The notes: generated from the letters alone by a model not told the origin. A stretch of DNA of 64,000 nucleotides from Phytomonas francai (GCA_001766655.1 MJCC01000012.1:460915-524914); one strand, 5' to 3'; shown: positions 1-9,966, counted from the stretch's first letter. Numbers and translations are program-made.

Positions 1-293
1 TTATCTGCCGTATTTTCTTACTACAGACGAATAAAATTATTGAAATACGATTTCGCCCTAACAAAGCTTTCAATTGTAGCCCTTTACATATGCTTGCTTA
101 TCTTTTTACATCGGTAATACATATATAACCAGTCGACTTATTATTTCAGACTTCTTTTCATTTTCCCCTTTCCTTCTTGCTTAGGTTGGGTGTTGTACTC
201 CAATGATAGCACGCAAAGGGAAAAAGGTTGTATTATAAACCCAACCCACACGAATTTTTCATACTTCTTTCTGTACCCGACCTTTCGGTCATT

Positions 294-1523
294 ATGAGTG
301 ATCTTGAGCACTACAATCCTGAAGAGAATCAATGGCTTGCAACAGAGTCAGTGAATCGCTTAAGAAATGTAAATGCAACGCCATATGTGTCGGGTAATCT
401 ATGCAATCAACAACACGGAGAGAGTCCATGTGCTCTTGACAATAGTTGTGACGCCAAGGATTCACAGGAAAATTACACCGATCAGATTTTAAAAGAAGGG
501 AAAATGGCATTACTCCGTGAAGATTCCTGTTCAGTAGATAAAGACAAAACCTTCACAATTCACATCAACGGTCTTCCCACACTAGTCTCGAGCGCGGAGC
601 CGTTTGTGAATCCACAGCGACTATTCCCTCAGCCCGGTTTGCTATTCTTGGATGTCACCTCTCAGATACTGGTGAAGAAGGTATCCGAGTCCCAAAGACA
701 AGAATATACAAAATTGCTGACAGATAATGAAGCTGAGCGAGAACGGTTGCGTAAAAAACTAAAAATTTATAGATTTAGGATGAGTCAATCGGCTCGCACC
801 ACTGGGAAACGCCGAAAAGGAGAACATGACGGCACGACAATGGAAGACGCGGAATCTACCGAGAGGTGTGCTGTCGATAAGGGAGAGACTACAACTTTCT
901 CGACGCCGCTTTCTGAACTCTCTATAGCTGATAAAATGTTGGCAACCGCTACCTCAGGAAGCAGCAACCTGAAAGGCTATGATGCTGATAAAAATAGCAT
1001 CGCTTCTGAAGAAATCGCAACAGCCGTAAATGAGATCGCATTGCTGACCCAGCAAATTGCAGGTCTAAGGAAAAAGATAGAAAATTTATCGTCACTGTCG
1101 CCACCGCCTGTACTATTGTTGCCCTCTCCGTCTAATGGTTGTGTGCGCGTCTACGCGAACCACTATTACCATACTGTGAAATTTATAGGCGAGCATTTGT
1201 GTCTAACAGGACGGCTTGAATCCTTTTTTGTTGCACCGCACTCCAGTAAAACCGATTCACTTTCGCATCAACCTTGTGAAGACTTGAATGGTGTATCTGA
1301 AGAGGACCTGATCAATAGAAATGAAAAAGGCAGCAAAGACGCTTCAAGTAATCTGAAAGCACAAAAAACGAATAGCAATCACCAGGAAAGTGAAAACGAA
1401 TGGATTGAGTTAGAGATGGTTGGCATTCGTAATTACTTGAAAAATCATCCCGGTGCCGTTGCAGAAGAATTTTTCAAACTTCCAACGGAGGAAAGAGCAG
1501 CCTATACCACAAGGACGCTTTAA
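294..1523 (+). CDS. Hypothetical coiled-coil protein, 409 aa
   Basis: Function not recognised. The frame is open from about 228, but the first ATG is at 294, giving a protein that begins MSDLEHYNPEE. Two charged heptad-like stretches suggest coiled coils at residues about 131-165 (many Glu, Arg, Lys, Leu) and 238-267. Between them lies a polar low-complexity linker rich in Ser, Thr and Lys. A Pro-rich stretch near residue 270 is followed by a Cys/Tyr/His-containing segment of about 40 residues that could be a small folded domain. There is no signal peptide or membrane segment, so it is probably soluble. It is first in the plus-strand cluster, 360 bp before the zinc-finger gene. It could be a kinetoplastid-specific cytoskeletal or scaffold protein, but that is only a guess. 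Confidence 0.75.
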   Translation: MSDLEHYNPEENQWLATESVNRLRNVNATPYVSGNLCNQQHGESPCALDNSCDAKDSQENYTDQILKEGKMALLREDSCSVDKDKTFTIHINGLPTLVSSAEPFVNPQRLFPQPGLLFLDVTSQILVKKVSESQRQEYTKLLTDNEAERERLRKKLKIYRFRMSQSARTTGKRRKGEHDGTTMEDAESTERCAVDKGETTTFSTPLSELSIADKMLATATSGSSNLKGYDADKNSIASEEIATAVNEIALLTQQIAGLRKKIENLSSLSPPPVLLLPSPSNGCVRVYANHYYHTVKFIGEHLCLTGRLESFFVAPHSSKTDSLSHQPCEDLNGVSEEDLINRNEKGSKDASSNLKAQKTNSNHQESENEWIELEMVGIRNYLKNHPGAVAEEFFKLPTEERAAYTTRTL

Positions 1524-1663
1524 ATTGGTATGTGAATCAGGTGTAGTGATTCCCGTTTGATAAGTCTCCTGTGTTTTCGTTCTCTTATCGAAGTTTTGAT
1601 CTATTTTTTACTCTTCATGGTTATTATAACCTTCACCATTGTTAGCACCATAGTTCTCTCCCC

Positions 1664-1697
<34 letters not shown>

Positions 1698-1883
1698 TGT
1701 GTGTGTGTGTGTGTGTGCTATTGCAAGTCATTGTATGGGAGAGGCTTAGTGATGATGCAAATGACGCATTTCTGATATCAACTTGTATCCTTCCGCGGGA
1801 CAATGGGGCTAACCTGTCTTTAAAATGTAAGCAGCAAAAGTAAACACGTGAGTTGTCATTTCTTAGAAAGAAGGAAAATTCAA
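1524..1883. other. Intergenic region with TA/GT microsatellite
   Basis: This 360-bp spacer holds no supported gene. It contains a (TA)n tract followed directly by a (GT)n tract at about 1665-1717 and pyrimidine-rich stretches upstream of 1884 that could serve the trans-splice acceptor of the next gene. Short ORFs on both strands here are microsatellite artefacts. Confidence 0.7.
1665..1717. repeat. Compound (TA)n(GT)n microsatellite
   Basis: About 15 TA units run directly into about 11 GT units. This is a simple sequence repeat in the spacer between two plus-strand genes. Confidence 0.9.
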
Positions 1884-2597
1884 ATGGTATTGACAGAACC
1901 GACTGCCCCCAAAGGTTCATCGCCACATCTCAGCAACACCGATTATTCTGGGCCTAGGAGCGCGACGCATCTTTATAACTACATTGTGGAACGTGCCGCG
2001 CCTAGCAAGCTGTGCCAAATGCGGCATGTTCAGCCGAGGCCATACACGCCGCTCTACCCCGACATCATCGCGCGTGTCACGCAGTCCAACGATTACACCC
2101 TGCGCCCCCCGCCCTACGTTGTTCAGCAGACCCTAATGGAATTTTACCGCGCCTGCAACGGTCACTATGGCATTCACTGTGAGGTCCCCAGCTCGATGGA
2201 GCTGCTTACGATGCAGGGTTATCATAACAATGCTGGTCAAAGCAAGGCTGGCGGCCTACAAGGCGCGTCGTCGTCGTCGCCTTCTTTATCGGTATGCACA
2301 TCAAGGGCTAACATTTCAGCAACGCCAAACAAACCAGTCACTAATTCAAAGGATGGGAAATATGATGCGAATGATGAGAAAGAATCGAGGACAGATGACT
2401 TCACGAAAGTCTTGAATGACTACCGAATTACACAACTCCGCAGAAATGCCCAGCATCAAGATACGTATAACGGCAGAAGGCTGTGCATGTACTTCAATAC
2501 GCGTGAGGGGTGCCGCCGGGGGCCCTATTGTGAATTCCTTCATGTAGATCGGAACGGTGCATTGGCGCAGAGTCGCCGTGTGGAAAATGATACATAA
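1884..2597 (+). CDS. CCCH-type zinc finger protein, 237 aa
   Basis: A single C-terminal CCCH finger is visible: C201, C210, C216 and H220, spacing C-X8-C-X5-C-X3-H, with the usual aromatic and Gly-rich surroundings (MYF, GPYC, FLH). Such fingers bind single-stranded RNA, and in trypanosomatids, where control is mostly post-transcriptional, small CCCH proteins often regulate mRNA stability or translation. The N-terminal half is Pro/Tyr-rich with a conserved-looking block (YTPLYPDIIARV, residues about 53-64) and no recognisable domain; the middle is Ser-rich. The frame is open upstream to a GTG at 1848, but the first ATG is 1884. The RNA target is unknown; binding is inferred from the family. 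Confidence 0.85.
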   Translation: MVLTEPTAPKGSSPHLSNTDYSGPRSATHLYNYIVERAAPSKLCQMRHVQPRPYTPLYPDIIARVTQSNDYTLRPPPYVVQQTLMEFYRACNGHYGIHCEVPSSMELLTMQGYHNNAGQSKAGGLQGASSSSPSLSVCTSRANISATPNKPVTNSKDGKYDANDEKESRTDDFTKVLNDYRITQLRRNAQHQDTYNGRRLCMYFNTREGCRRGPYCEFLHVDRNGALAQSRRVENDT

Positions 2598-3038
2598 ATA
2601 CAGGATAGAGAGCACCCTTCTTCAGTTGAGTATAGCAAGGGAAAGGAATCAAGGGGAAAATGAAGAAATAAATAAATAAATAAATATCACTGAAATGATA
2701 TTGATGAAACAGACCGAAGACATGCTTGCCATATAGCACCATTAAGCTATTATTATTGGCCTCTTTCTGTTGATTAAGGGTTCTTATTGTTTCTGATACA
2801 AAGCACGAGGACTTAAAATTCGCTGTTGGAGAGGATTTTGTGGGTGTGTATGTGCGTCGGGGTTGTTGTTTGGATTTCATCGCCATCAGACTACCACACT
2901 TTACGCTTCTTTCTTTTTGAGCGCTCTATTGAAATGACAATACCTTTATTGTTATTATTATTAATCGAATAAGGTTTGCATAGTTTATCCAAAGGAGTCG
3001 ACATCTGAGCTTTATCATCCAAACAGCACACTAGCTTA
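2598..3038. other. Intergenic region, no gene seen
   Basis: AT-rich spacer of 441 bp. It has a short (AAAT)n run near 2668-2685 and pyrimidine-rich patches before 3039 suitable for trans-splicing of the next gene. The short minus-strand ORFs have low-complexity sequence and no protein-like character. Confidence 0.65.
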
Positions 3039-4736
3039 ATGTCCATATTCTGCCAAAATAGGAAAGTATTACGGGCTAGTCGTCTGTCTTCACTACTTGC
3101 CGTATTGCTAATTTTCAGCGTTTTCCACTGCCAACTGTGCCTTTCTGATGTTTTTGATGACCCGGTTATCATTGATGGTCTGTATTACTACTCTATTTTT
3201 ATTAGCAGCAATGAAGCAAATGTCACAGATGGCCCCTCTCATGTTGGCAAGATGTGTTTCCCTTCTTTTGCTTCTGCACAATATGGCAAGGAAAGTGTTG
3301 TCTTCAATGACATGTGCAAAGGCGGGTCGTCAATTCGAATAGTCAATGTAAGTGGCATATTTACTCTGACTGGATCGCTAACAGAAAGGGGCTTCGTGGA
3401 TGGGTTACCTGATGTCGCACGTTTTCAAGGCCATGACGAAGGCTCGGCATTACTGAACGGTCTCAGTGTTATTCAGAACAATATTTTCATTGCTGACACA
3501 CAAAATAATGCGGTGCGCCTTATTTCACCGGATGACCGCGTACAGACGTTGCTTGATTCTGATTCAAAATATGATGATAGAGGGATCTACCTCCCAAGAC
3601 ATGTCGTACCATGTCTCGAATCAAGTAGTTACTCGAGCATCATTATATCAGATTATGGCAACAAACGCCTTCTTTTGGCAACTCTTACGGTCCCCAAAGC
3701 CTCAGTTATCACCTTACTCGCGCAGGATGTTCAACCAGACCAGTTGTTTATAACGAAGGACAATAAGCTACTTTACTACAGCTTGGGATCGACATCCAAC
3801 AAGTTAAGAGTTATGAATTTGGTGACTCGAACGATGTGGAATATCGGTAATTCTAGCTGCTTAGGATACAAAAATTCTCTTGCTTTATCCATTGATGAGA
3901 AGGAACTGCTGTATTACGGAGATGTGAGCAACAAATTTGGGGTGTATTCCATCAGCACAGAGACCACCCCTGAAGTGGCACCAACACTGTGCCCGAAGCT
4001 GAAATTCAGCTGGCCAACGGAATTCGGAAAATTTTATAACTTGGTAGTACGCGATGATACCTCTTGGTGGGTGCTGACACGGACGTCGCTGTTTTTGGTT
4101 TCGACAACCCCGCTGAGTCCGAGTAGCAGCAGCAGCAGCAGTAGTGGAGGCAGCAAACACGGGGATCGCAATCGCGCCGTGGCGGCATTTCCCAGCGACG
4201 CCCTACCGCTCAAAGATAGCTGCCTCATGTCACAGTTCTTCTACTGGGTCCGCAAGGACGTCACGGTCGCGTACAAAACGGATGACTATCTCACACAGTT
4301 TGAGCCTCTCGATGACCCCAGAATGTTGATTCCTGGTTCGCTTAACGTGTCAGGGTGGTGCAGCAAAATTTCCGCCAGTAAAAGTAAGGATGGGACGATC
4401 ACTTTTCTTAAATTTTGGGGTCCGCCAACGCTTTCACCGGAGGATACTCAAAGTGCACTAACAAATTCAGATTGGGCTTACACCACAAAATTTCTCAATG
4501 ATTTGGGGGCGGAGGAGTTGCCTTTCTGTTTTATCTACTGCGGTAATGAATGCGAAAACACCTCCTTTACTTCACAAATGTGTGTAGGATACAAGAGTTC
4601 ATCATGTGATGGAGTGTGTAAAGGAATGATTGCCTCAACAGCGGTTATGGGAGCTTGTGTCGTGGCTCTTTTTGCACTCATGATCCTGAGCCCTAGCAAT
4701 ATACTTACAGCTTTGACAATGATTCCTATCCTTTAA
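3039..4736 (+). CDS. FLA1/GP72-like NHL-repeat membrane glycoprotein, 565 aa
   Basis: Trypanosomatid FLA1/GP72 proteins link the flagellum to the cell body through extracellular NHL beta-propeller blades. Here residues about 13-35 form a signal peptide (hydrophobic, ending near CLSD). A clear NHL blade follows at residues about 108-165, with the pattern GSLTERGFVDG, ARF, FIADTQNNAVRLI and a closing VQTLL. Several further weak propeller-like segments continue to about residue 350. A serine run (residues about 361-372, AGC repeats) precedes a second region with Asn-linked glycosylation sequons and a Cys-rich stretch (about 505-530). A C-terminal hydrophobic segment lies at about 529-560 with almost no cytoplasmic tail. 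The next gene also encodes an NHL-like type I protein, matching the clustering of FLA1 and FLA1BP genes in Trypanosoma brucei. The family call is firm; orthology to FLA1 itself is inferred. Confidence 0.8.
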   Translation: MSIFCQNRKVLRASRLSSLLAVLLIFSVFHCQLCLSDVFDDPVIIDGLYYYSIFISSNEANVTDGPSHVGKMCFPSFASAQYGKESVVFNDMCKGGSSIRIVNVSGIFTLTGSLTERGFVDGLPDVARFQGHDEGSALLNGLSVIQNNIFIADTQNNAVRLISPDDRVQTLLDSDSKYDDRGIYLPRHVVPCLESSSYSSIIISDYGNKRLLLATLTVPKASVITLLAQDVQPDQLFITKDNKLLYYSLGSTSNKLRVMNLVTRTMWNIGNSSCLGYKNSLALSIDEKELLYYGDVSNKFGVYSISTETTPEVAPTLCPKLKFSWPTEFGKFYNLVVRDDTSWWVLTRTSLFLVSTTPLSPSSSSSSSSGGSKHGDRNRAVAAFPSDALPLKDSCLMSQFFYWVRKDVTVAYKTDDYLTQFEPLDDPRMLIPGSLNVSGWCSKISASKSKDGTITFLKFWGPPTLSPEDTQSALTNSDWAYTTKFLNDLGAEELPFCFIYCGNECENTSFTSQMCVGYKSSSCDGVCKGMIASTAVMGACVVALFALMILSPSNILTALTMIPIL

Positions 4737-5713
4737 AAAGTAAACGTAAATAAGTTACACCAGTGAATGAGCCCAATGGTCTTCCGCATCTACTCGGCCT
4801 TTAAATAGATCTGATGCTAATAAATGGCAAACAACATTTTTTTTTGAAACGCTACTTTCGAAAGTAAGTGTGCGTATGCGTGGGGTTAAAAACCAAAGGT
4901 AATAAGAAGGGTGACAAATATTTAAATATCCAAAGAGCACATATTCGTAAGCGTTATAAATCGAAAAGGATGTATATATTGAGCTGCCAGATCCCCCTCT
5001 CCTCTGAAATTCTCCTTCGCCGCCTCCAGTTGTAAGAAATTAGACAAACACATTGCATTGAATGAAAATGAAAGGTATCCAGAGTAAAACGGTGCCTTTT
5101 TCTCGTAGAGATTTATTTTATAGAAATATGAATATTTATTGAGCATTTATAGCTTTCCTATTTCCCGTGTACTGCTCGACATAATGCACAAAAGAGGGGG
5201 GTAAGCTGCAAGTCTTTTTTTTTTCTTTTTGGAAAGAAGAGGGTACCCGTTCTTGCAGTCTGTGAGCATTCTTTTTTTAAATACTAACCGTATTCGAAAT
5301 ATTTTTGAAGTATTCGGATTATTCTGAAGAAATTGCCCAGAAATAAATATATTAAGTCCCATAAAAGAACAGATAATCGGGAAAAAGATGCGGCTGCCTA
5401 TGCTCTGTTTTGCATGTCCCTCCCGTTGGTCTTCATCTGTACATTACCTGATTTGTTTTAGAATGGATGTAAACATTATGAACAAGAAGAGCATGTATAT
5501 TAAAATACGAGATATACAGCAGGAGAGGAATAAAAATGAATCCCTATATATGTATTATTATTATTTGAAATGATAATAATATTTTTGTCTCTATTTGAGA
5601 ACACGAAAACAACATCTTGAACTGACTCTAAGATTTGCTTTGCATCCTTTCAGCCTTTTTAGACGCATACTTGTTCATCACGCATGCATTAGTGATAGCT
5701 ACCAAGTTGGAAA
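4737..5713. other. Intergenic region, no gene seen
   Basis: A 977-bp AT-rich spacer between the two NHL genes, with oligo-T runs near 4838 and 5216. No RNA gene or repeat family was recognised. Short ORFs here have random-looking sequence. Confidence 0.65.
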
Positions 5714-7834
5714 ATGGGAAAACTAACACTTCGCTCATGCGTTATCTTATTCGCGGCAGCTTTCGTTTTTTTTTCATCCATTCAAACTACTGCCAAGGTT
5801 GTGTTGACGCCGGAATCTTCGCTCGTCGCAGGTGGAAGTGATTTACTCGGTAACAAGGATGGCTACCCCGATATGAGTAGCATCACAGAGCCATGCGGAA
5901 TGTGTCCATTCGGTGATCCTAAAACGGACAACGTACTGGCTATCGCATCATTTTCTCGATTTCGATTGCTTAATGCTACTAATTACCTGGCAACATGGTT
6001 CGGCAAGAACCCGTCTCACGGCAAAGGAAACGAGGATGGCCCCATCGATGATGTGTACCTCTCCAATCCCAAAGGCTGCGCCCGTTTTCTGCACACCACT
6101 GCGCCCAAAAAAGGGGCCACTTATTACGTAGACGGTAAAAACGTTCTGAGATGGGTGAAGGACGACATTGTGAAATCGCAATATCTAAACGTCTATGATC
6201 ATCTCGTAGGGGTTGCCATAAACGATTACGATCTGTTTGCAGTTAGTATGAATTGTAAATTGTTTCAATATACCATCAGCTCTGAAAACGGGAATCTTAG
6301 GTACCGCAACATGTTCCCACTCGAAGGCCTACACGATGGCGATTGTGACGGGCTCGATATCGTAGCCACCAACGATGGCATTTTTGTCTCCTTCGGTAAT
6401 GGTCTGCATAGGTATGCTTCCAACGGTACGTTACTGAATTATAACCATGATCGTCCCATAAATGCTGTGAGCTATGATGCATATACAAATACATTGTGGG
6501 CTGCTACGTCGTCAGCTGTGTACAGCATGAGTCTACCCCTCCTAGATAATACAAAAATACGTTTAGATCTCTTTGCAGGTACCGAAAATGCATCGTGCGT
6601 TTATTCTGACATCAAAGATGGTGTCAATCCAAAGTTTTGCGGTATTCATCGTTTGTACGCTAAAAACTCGGATCAAATCTATCTATCTTTTAAATATGCC
6701 GTACGCGCAGTGGTGCTTCCCCCAAAGGTTGTCGAGATTTTTTTCCCAGGGAAGCCTTTCCCGATCAACATGACAGGCGCTGAGAAGAATCTTGACGAGT
6801 TGTACGATCTATTGGATAACTCTGTCAATGGCAAACTGGGAACCCAGGACGTTCGTGTGAACCGCTCCGAGGGTATAGTTTTTAGTAATTGGACAACGAA
6901 ACTCCGCTTGATTATTCGACAGCGCGAGTTTGATGACGAGAAGACGGAATCTGAGATACAAAAAATGACCTTCCCGGAGGTGATAAGTACACTTGCAGCA
7001 TACTATAACGAGACTAATGAGGTGGTGTATAGTGATACTACCCTTCTTCCAGTTTGTGAGCCCTCCAAAATGGATGCTATCGAGCACACCATCGCGGATC
7101 ATACGAGGAAGGTCCTGAACTACCAACTGATCTACGTGAATCCCTTTCAGACAGCTTCTATCGATGCGAGCCAAAATATCACCTCTGCAAAACTTTTGAT
7201 GCCGGACTCTTTTGCCAATCAAACCACCCGCGACCTTCTGTCCAAGGTCCAATTCTCGGAGGTTCTGTTGGACGCCATGCGGGGACTCTACCCCCCGGAC
7301 CACACCTACACGGTGAAGTTTCCGATGGCGATCTACCACTTCGATCGGCTCTCCGTCGCTCAGGAGCAGGAGGCGCGCCAGATGATTCTTGGCCTCCTTG
7401 AGGCCCAACTGCGCGCGTGCCAGTCGCAAACCACCCGTGCCGCGAACGAGCCCAGCCCCCCTGCCCCCCCCCCTGCGGGCCCCTCCTGCGCCCCTCAGGT
7501 CCGTCTCAGCAACCGCACCTTCGTCTCGTGGGTGGGCGCCTCGGCGGGGGTGAGCCTGTTCGAGGCCTTCGTGCCGGCCGACCCCGTCTACCCCTTCAGC
7601 ATCGCAAAATGTCTGACGGAGACGGACTGGGACGGGCTGCGGCGGTGGATCGACCACGCGGCGACCCCCGTCGCCTCGCCCGCGGCGTGCGGGACGGGGT
7701 GCCTTGTGGGCGTCGCCATCGCCGTCGCGGTGGGCGTCGCCGTCGTGATCATCCTCATCGTGGTGTGCATCTCGAAACGCCGGCGTCTGGCCACGGTGGT
7801 CGTGACAAAGTCCCCGAATGTCCTGAACGTGTGA
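5714..7834 (+). CDS. FLA1BP/GP72-family-like type I membrane glycoprotein, 706 aa
   Basis: Residues 1-27 form a signal peptide (hydrophobic core VILFAAAFVFF). Near residue 100 a degenerate NHL-type blade is visible (HGKGNEDGPIDD, then LSNPKGCARF), followed by repeated beta-strand segments up to about residue 330, as in a propeller. Residues about 350-575 hold many Asn-linked glycosylation sequons. A Pro-rich hinge (about 579-592) leads to a Cys-containing membrane-proximal segment, one transmembrane helix (about 661-686) and a short basic tail ending in VLNV. Position next to another NHL glycoprotein suggests a flagellum-cell body adhesion pair, with this member possibly on the flagellar side; this is inference. 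From about 7400 to the stop, GC content rises sharply and third codon positions become almost all G or C, unlike the first two thirds of the gene. Confidence 0.7.
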   Translation: MGKLTLRSCVILFAAAFVFFSSIQTTAKVVLTPESSLVAGGSDLLGNKDGYPDMSSITEPCGMCPFGDPKTDNVLAIASFSRFRLLNATNYLATWFGKNPSHGKGNEDGPIDDVYLSNPKGCARFLHTTAPKKGATYYVDGKNVLRWVKDDIVKSQYLNVYDHLVGVAINDYDLFAVSMNCKLFQYTISSENGNLRYRNMFPLEGLHDGDCDGLDIVATNDGIFVSFGNGLHRYASNGTLLNYNHDRPINAVSYDAYTNTLWAATSSAVYSMSLPLLDNTKIRLDLFAGTENASCVYSDIKDGVNPKFCGIHRLYAKNSDQIYLSFKYAVRAVVLPPKVVEIFFPGKPFPINMTGAEKNLDELYDLLDNSVNGKLGTQDVRVNRSEGIVFSNWTTKLRLIIRQREFDDEKTESEIQKMTFPEVISTLAAYYNETNEVVYSDTTLLPVCEPSKMDAIEHTIADHTRKVLNYQLIYVNPFQTASIDASQNITSAKLLMPDSFANQTTRDLLSKVQFSEVLLDAMRGLYPPDHTYTVKFPMAIYHFDRLSVAQEQEARQMILGLLEAQLRACQSQTTRAANEPSPPAPPPAGPSCAPQVRLSNRTFVSWVGASAGVSLFEAFVPADPVYPFSIAKCLTETDWDGLRRWIDHAATPVASPAACGTGCLVGVAIAVAVGVAVVIILIVVCISKRRRLATVVVTKSPNVLNV

Positions 7835-8760
7835 TTTGTGGGGGGNGGGGGAGGGACGGGAAAGGGAAAGGGAAAATGGTGTGTGTGTGTGTGTGTGTGG
7901 GAAGGGGGGAGGGGAGCATCGTACGAAGTGAGGGCAAGAAGAGCATGCGATCCAAATGTAATATACAGTATTTATTTAAAAGTGGTGTGGTAAATCGCAT
8001 GGCTATATGTGGATCAAGGGCATCATCTTGCCGGCTTAGTCATGCTGAAATATTGTCGGAAAATGCCATTCAAGCGTACTGGCTATTATCTTCAAGTGAA
8101 AATATGTTACCCGTTTGTGATTACTTTAGAGATATTCTCTGGGGAACAGAATGGCATCGATGTATTAGAATTATTCTGAGCACACTTATGGAAGCAGGAA
8201 AAGAGTGTGGTCAAACAGCATTCGCTATTTTTTTTTTCATGTATTTCTTCCGATTATTAATTAGAAAAATAAATAAATTTAATAGGCTATGCCACAAAGC
8301 GTTTTAATACTTAAATCACTTACTGACCCAAACAAACTCCTATTCCGTTTCAGATCCTGATTACTGGGATTCAAAGTGAAAAGTACTAACATCAGAGAAG
8401 TCGTACTAGTATTAATTCAGAATTAGACTACCTAAGCGTGAATATGTTTGATTTGAGTAGTCTGCGGATATGTTTTATGTTTGTCTTGTATCTTTTATCA
8501 TTGCTTGTTCCTTTATATTTTATCTAGAAGTAAAACAGAATGTACATATGTAGAGTGGATGTTTGACGAAAAAGCATACCTCAAAGCTTCAGCAGCGCAC
8601 AGCAACATTCATTGACCCTTTTGATTGATGCTAAATTACCTATCTTGCATTACCTTATCCTTTCGCGTACGTATTGTCTATGATAAACATCTTTTAGTAA
8701 AGATAAGCATAGTAATGTTTTAAGCGCTATATATTTATTAGATAGCATTGTTGATTCAAA
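7835..8760. other. Intergenic region with G-rich and GT repeat tract
   Basis: No gene is supported. The stretch starts with a G-rich run containing one ambiguous base (N at 7845), a (GT)n microsatellite at about 7879-7899 and then AT-rich sequence. A TACTAAC sequence followed by ATCAG occurs at 8384-8395. The long plus-strand frame crossing 7417-8307 is a shadow of the preceding GC-rich gene end. Confidence 0.6.
7879..7899. repeat. (GT)n microsatellite
   Basis: About 10 GT units flanked by purine-rich G tracts just downstream of the FLA1BP-like gene. Confidence 0.85.
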
Positions 8761-9966
8761 ACGAAACTGAGCAATATTGGGAGGGCCTTTACGCTTGCGG
8801 CAGCCGCCTGCCTTGGCACCGCTTGCTACTTGGTTTATGGTAGCCATAACGCGCCATACTGGATTCGCACCCCGCTATTTATTCCTGAGAAGCGTTCTGA
8901 ATGCGCGAAATTCAGCAATATAGATTCGTTATCGGAAAATATTCCGGCCTTTTCCGTGGTGCTGCCACCAAATGTCCCGCCGGAGCGAAGGGCGGCCGTC
9001 GCCGAAGCGTTTATGGTGCGGTGTAAGGAGGCCAGTGCGCTGGGGCTTCCCTCAAATGGGGAGGTACGCTGCTATGGTGGCTACCTGGCCAGCCTCAATT
9101 ATGAGCGGAGAATTCCTAACTGGGTCCTCGAAGTCGTCGACTACCACCACCTTCGCGGGCCCTACGGGGAGATATCCCGCAGGGAACAACGGGTGGAGCG
9201 GCAAGGCAACGGAAACAAGAAAGAGAGGGAGGAGGACGGCGTAGTTTCGCGAAAACGGAGCGCTTTCTACGCGGACAGCACCGTTCCGAGCGCGTTCCGT
9301 GTACGACCCTCGGATTACACGACCGATGGCCTCCATCGTGGGCATCTCGCGGCCGCGCAGCTACACAAAACCTCGCAGGAGGAACTGGATAATACGTTCA
9401 GCATGAACGCAAACATCATTCCCCAGGACGGGACCTTGAATACGGGGGAATGGCTACGTCTGGAAAACCTCACTCGCAAGCTGATCTGCGAGATGGGTGG
9501 GGGTGAGAGGCACCCTCAAAACGACATTTCACACGGCGGAAGCGTGGGAAAAACGGCGGGGAAGCTGTACGTTGTAAGTGGTCCCGTATTTCTCCCGATA
9601 GACGTCGTCGTCGAACGCCCAGAGGACGGGGAGGTTGGACTCGTACCTGGGGTTCGCGCGCCCACCCCTTACGTACGCAAACAAATTGTCCAGTATGAGT
9701 TAACCGGGAAAGGCCATCAGCTGGTGGCGGTGCCCACGCACCTCTTCAAGGTATTCCTGGCAGAGATTTACACTAGAAAGGGGGGGGTGCACTATGCGAG
9801 AGCGGCTTTTCTTTTCCCCAACAAGCCGATCATCGAGGAGATGCCGCTCACGCGGTATCAAGTACCTATTGAAAAGCTCGAACACGCGACGGGGCTTTTA
9901 TTTTTCCCGCATCTTGATCCTTCTCAGGTCAGTGATCTTTGTCGTTCACACCATTGCGATTCATGA
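8761..9966 (+). CDS. Endonuclease G-like nuclease, abnormal start and active site
   Basis: The protein matches the beta-beta-alpha-metal (DNA/RNA non-specific) nuclease family; trypanosomatid EndoG is mitochondrial and is linked to DNA degradation in cell death. Visible are a hydrophobic N-terminal segment (TLAAAACLGTACYLV), the region YTTDGLHRGHLAAAQLH with catalytic His195, SMNANIIPQ, and Asn227 of LNTGEW, the probable metal ligand. Three oddities stand out. The frame has no ATG before the N-terminal hydrophobic segment; an ACG at 8761 (AAAACGAAACTG context) sits where a start is expected, and the first downstream ATG would delete the targeting region. The family motif Asp-Arg-Gly-His reads His192-Arg-Gly-His195. 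A second in-frame coding-like stretch follows the stop after 69 bp. It may be a decaying gene, or one with non-AUG initiation. The family call is secure; functionality is doubtful. Confidence 0.75.
   Translation, partial: TKLSNIGRAFTLAAAACLGTACYLVYGSHNAPYWIRTPLFIPEKRSECAKFSNIDSLSENIPAFSVVLPPNVPPERRAAVAEAFMVRCKEASALGLPSNGEVRCYGGYLASLNYERRIPNWVLEVVDYHHLRGPYGEISRREQRVERQGNGNKKEREEDGVVSRKRSAFYADSTVPSAFRVRPSDYTTDGLHRGHLAAAQLHKTSQEELDNTFSMNANIIPQDGTLNTGEWLRLENLTRKLICEMGGGERHPQNDISHGGSVGKTAGKLYVVSGPVFLPIDVVVERPEDGEVGLVPGVRAPTPYVRKQIVQYELTGKGHQLVAVPTHLFKVFLAEIYTRKGGVHYARAAFLFPNKPIIEEMPLTRYQVPIEKLEHATGLLFFPHLDPSQVSDLCRSHHCDS

Noticed and set aside
6809..7657. Minus-strand ORF of 282 codons inside the FLA1BP-like gene
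   Set aside because: Antisense shadow favoured by high GC; the plus-strand frame has signal peptide and membrane helix.
8384..8395. TACTAACATCAG upstream of the endonuclease gene as an intron end
   Set aside because: No matching upstream exon with an ATG could be identified, and the motif is expected a few times by chance in a sequence this long.
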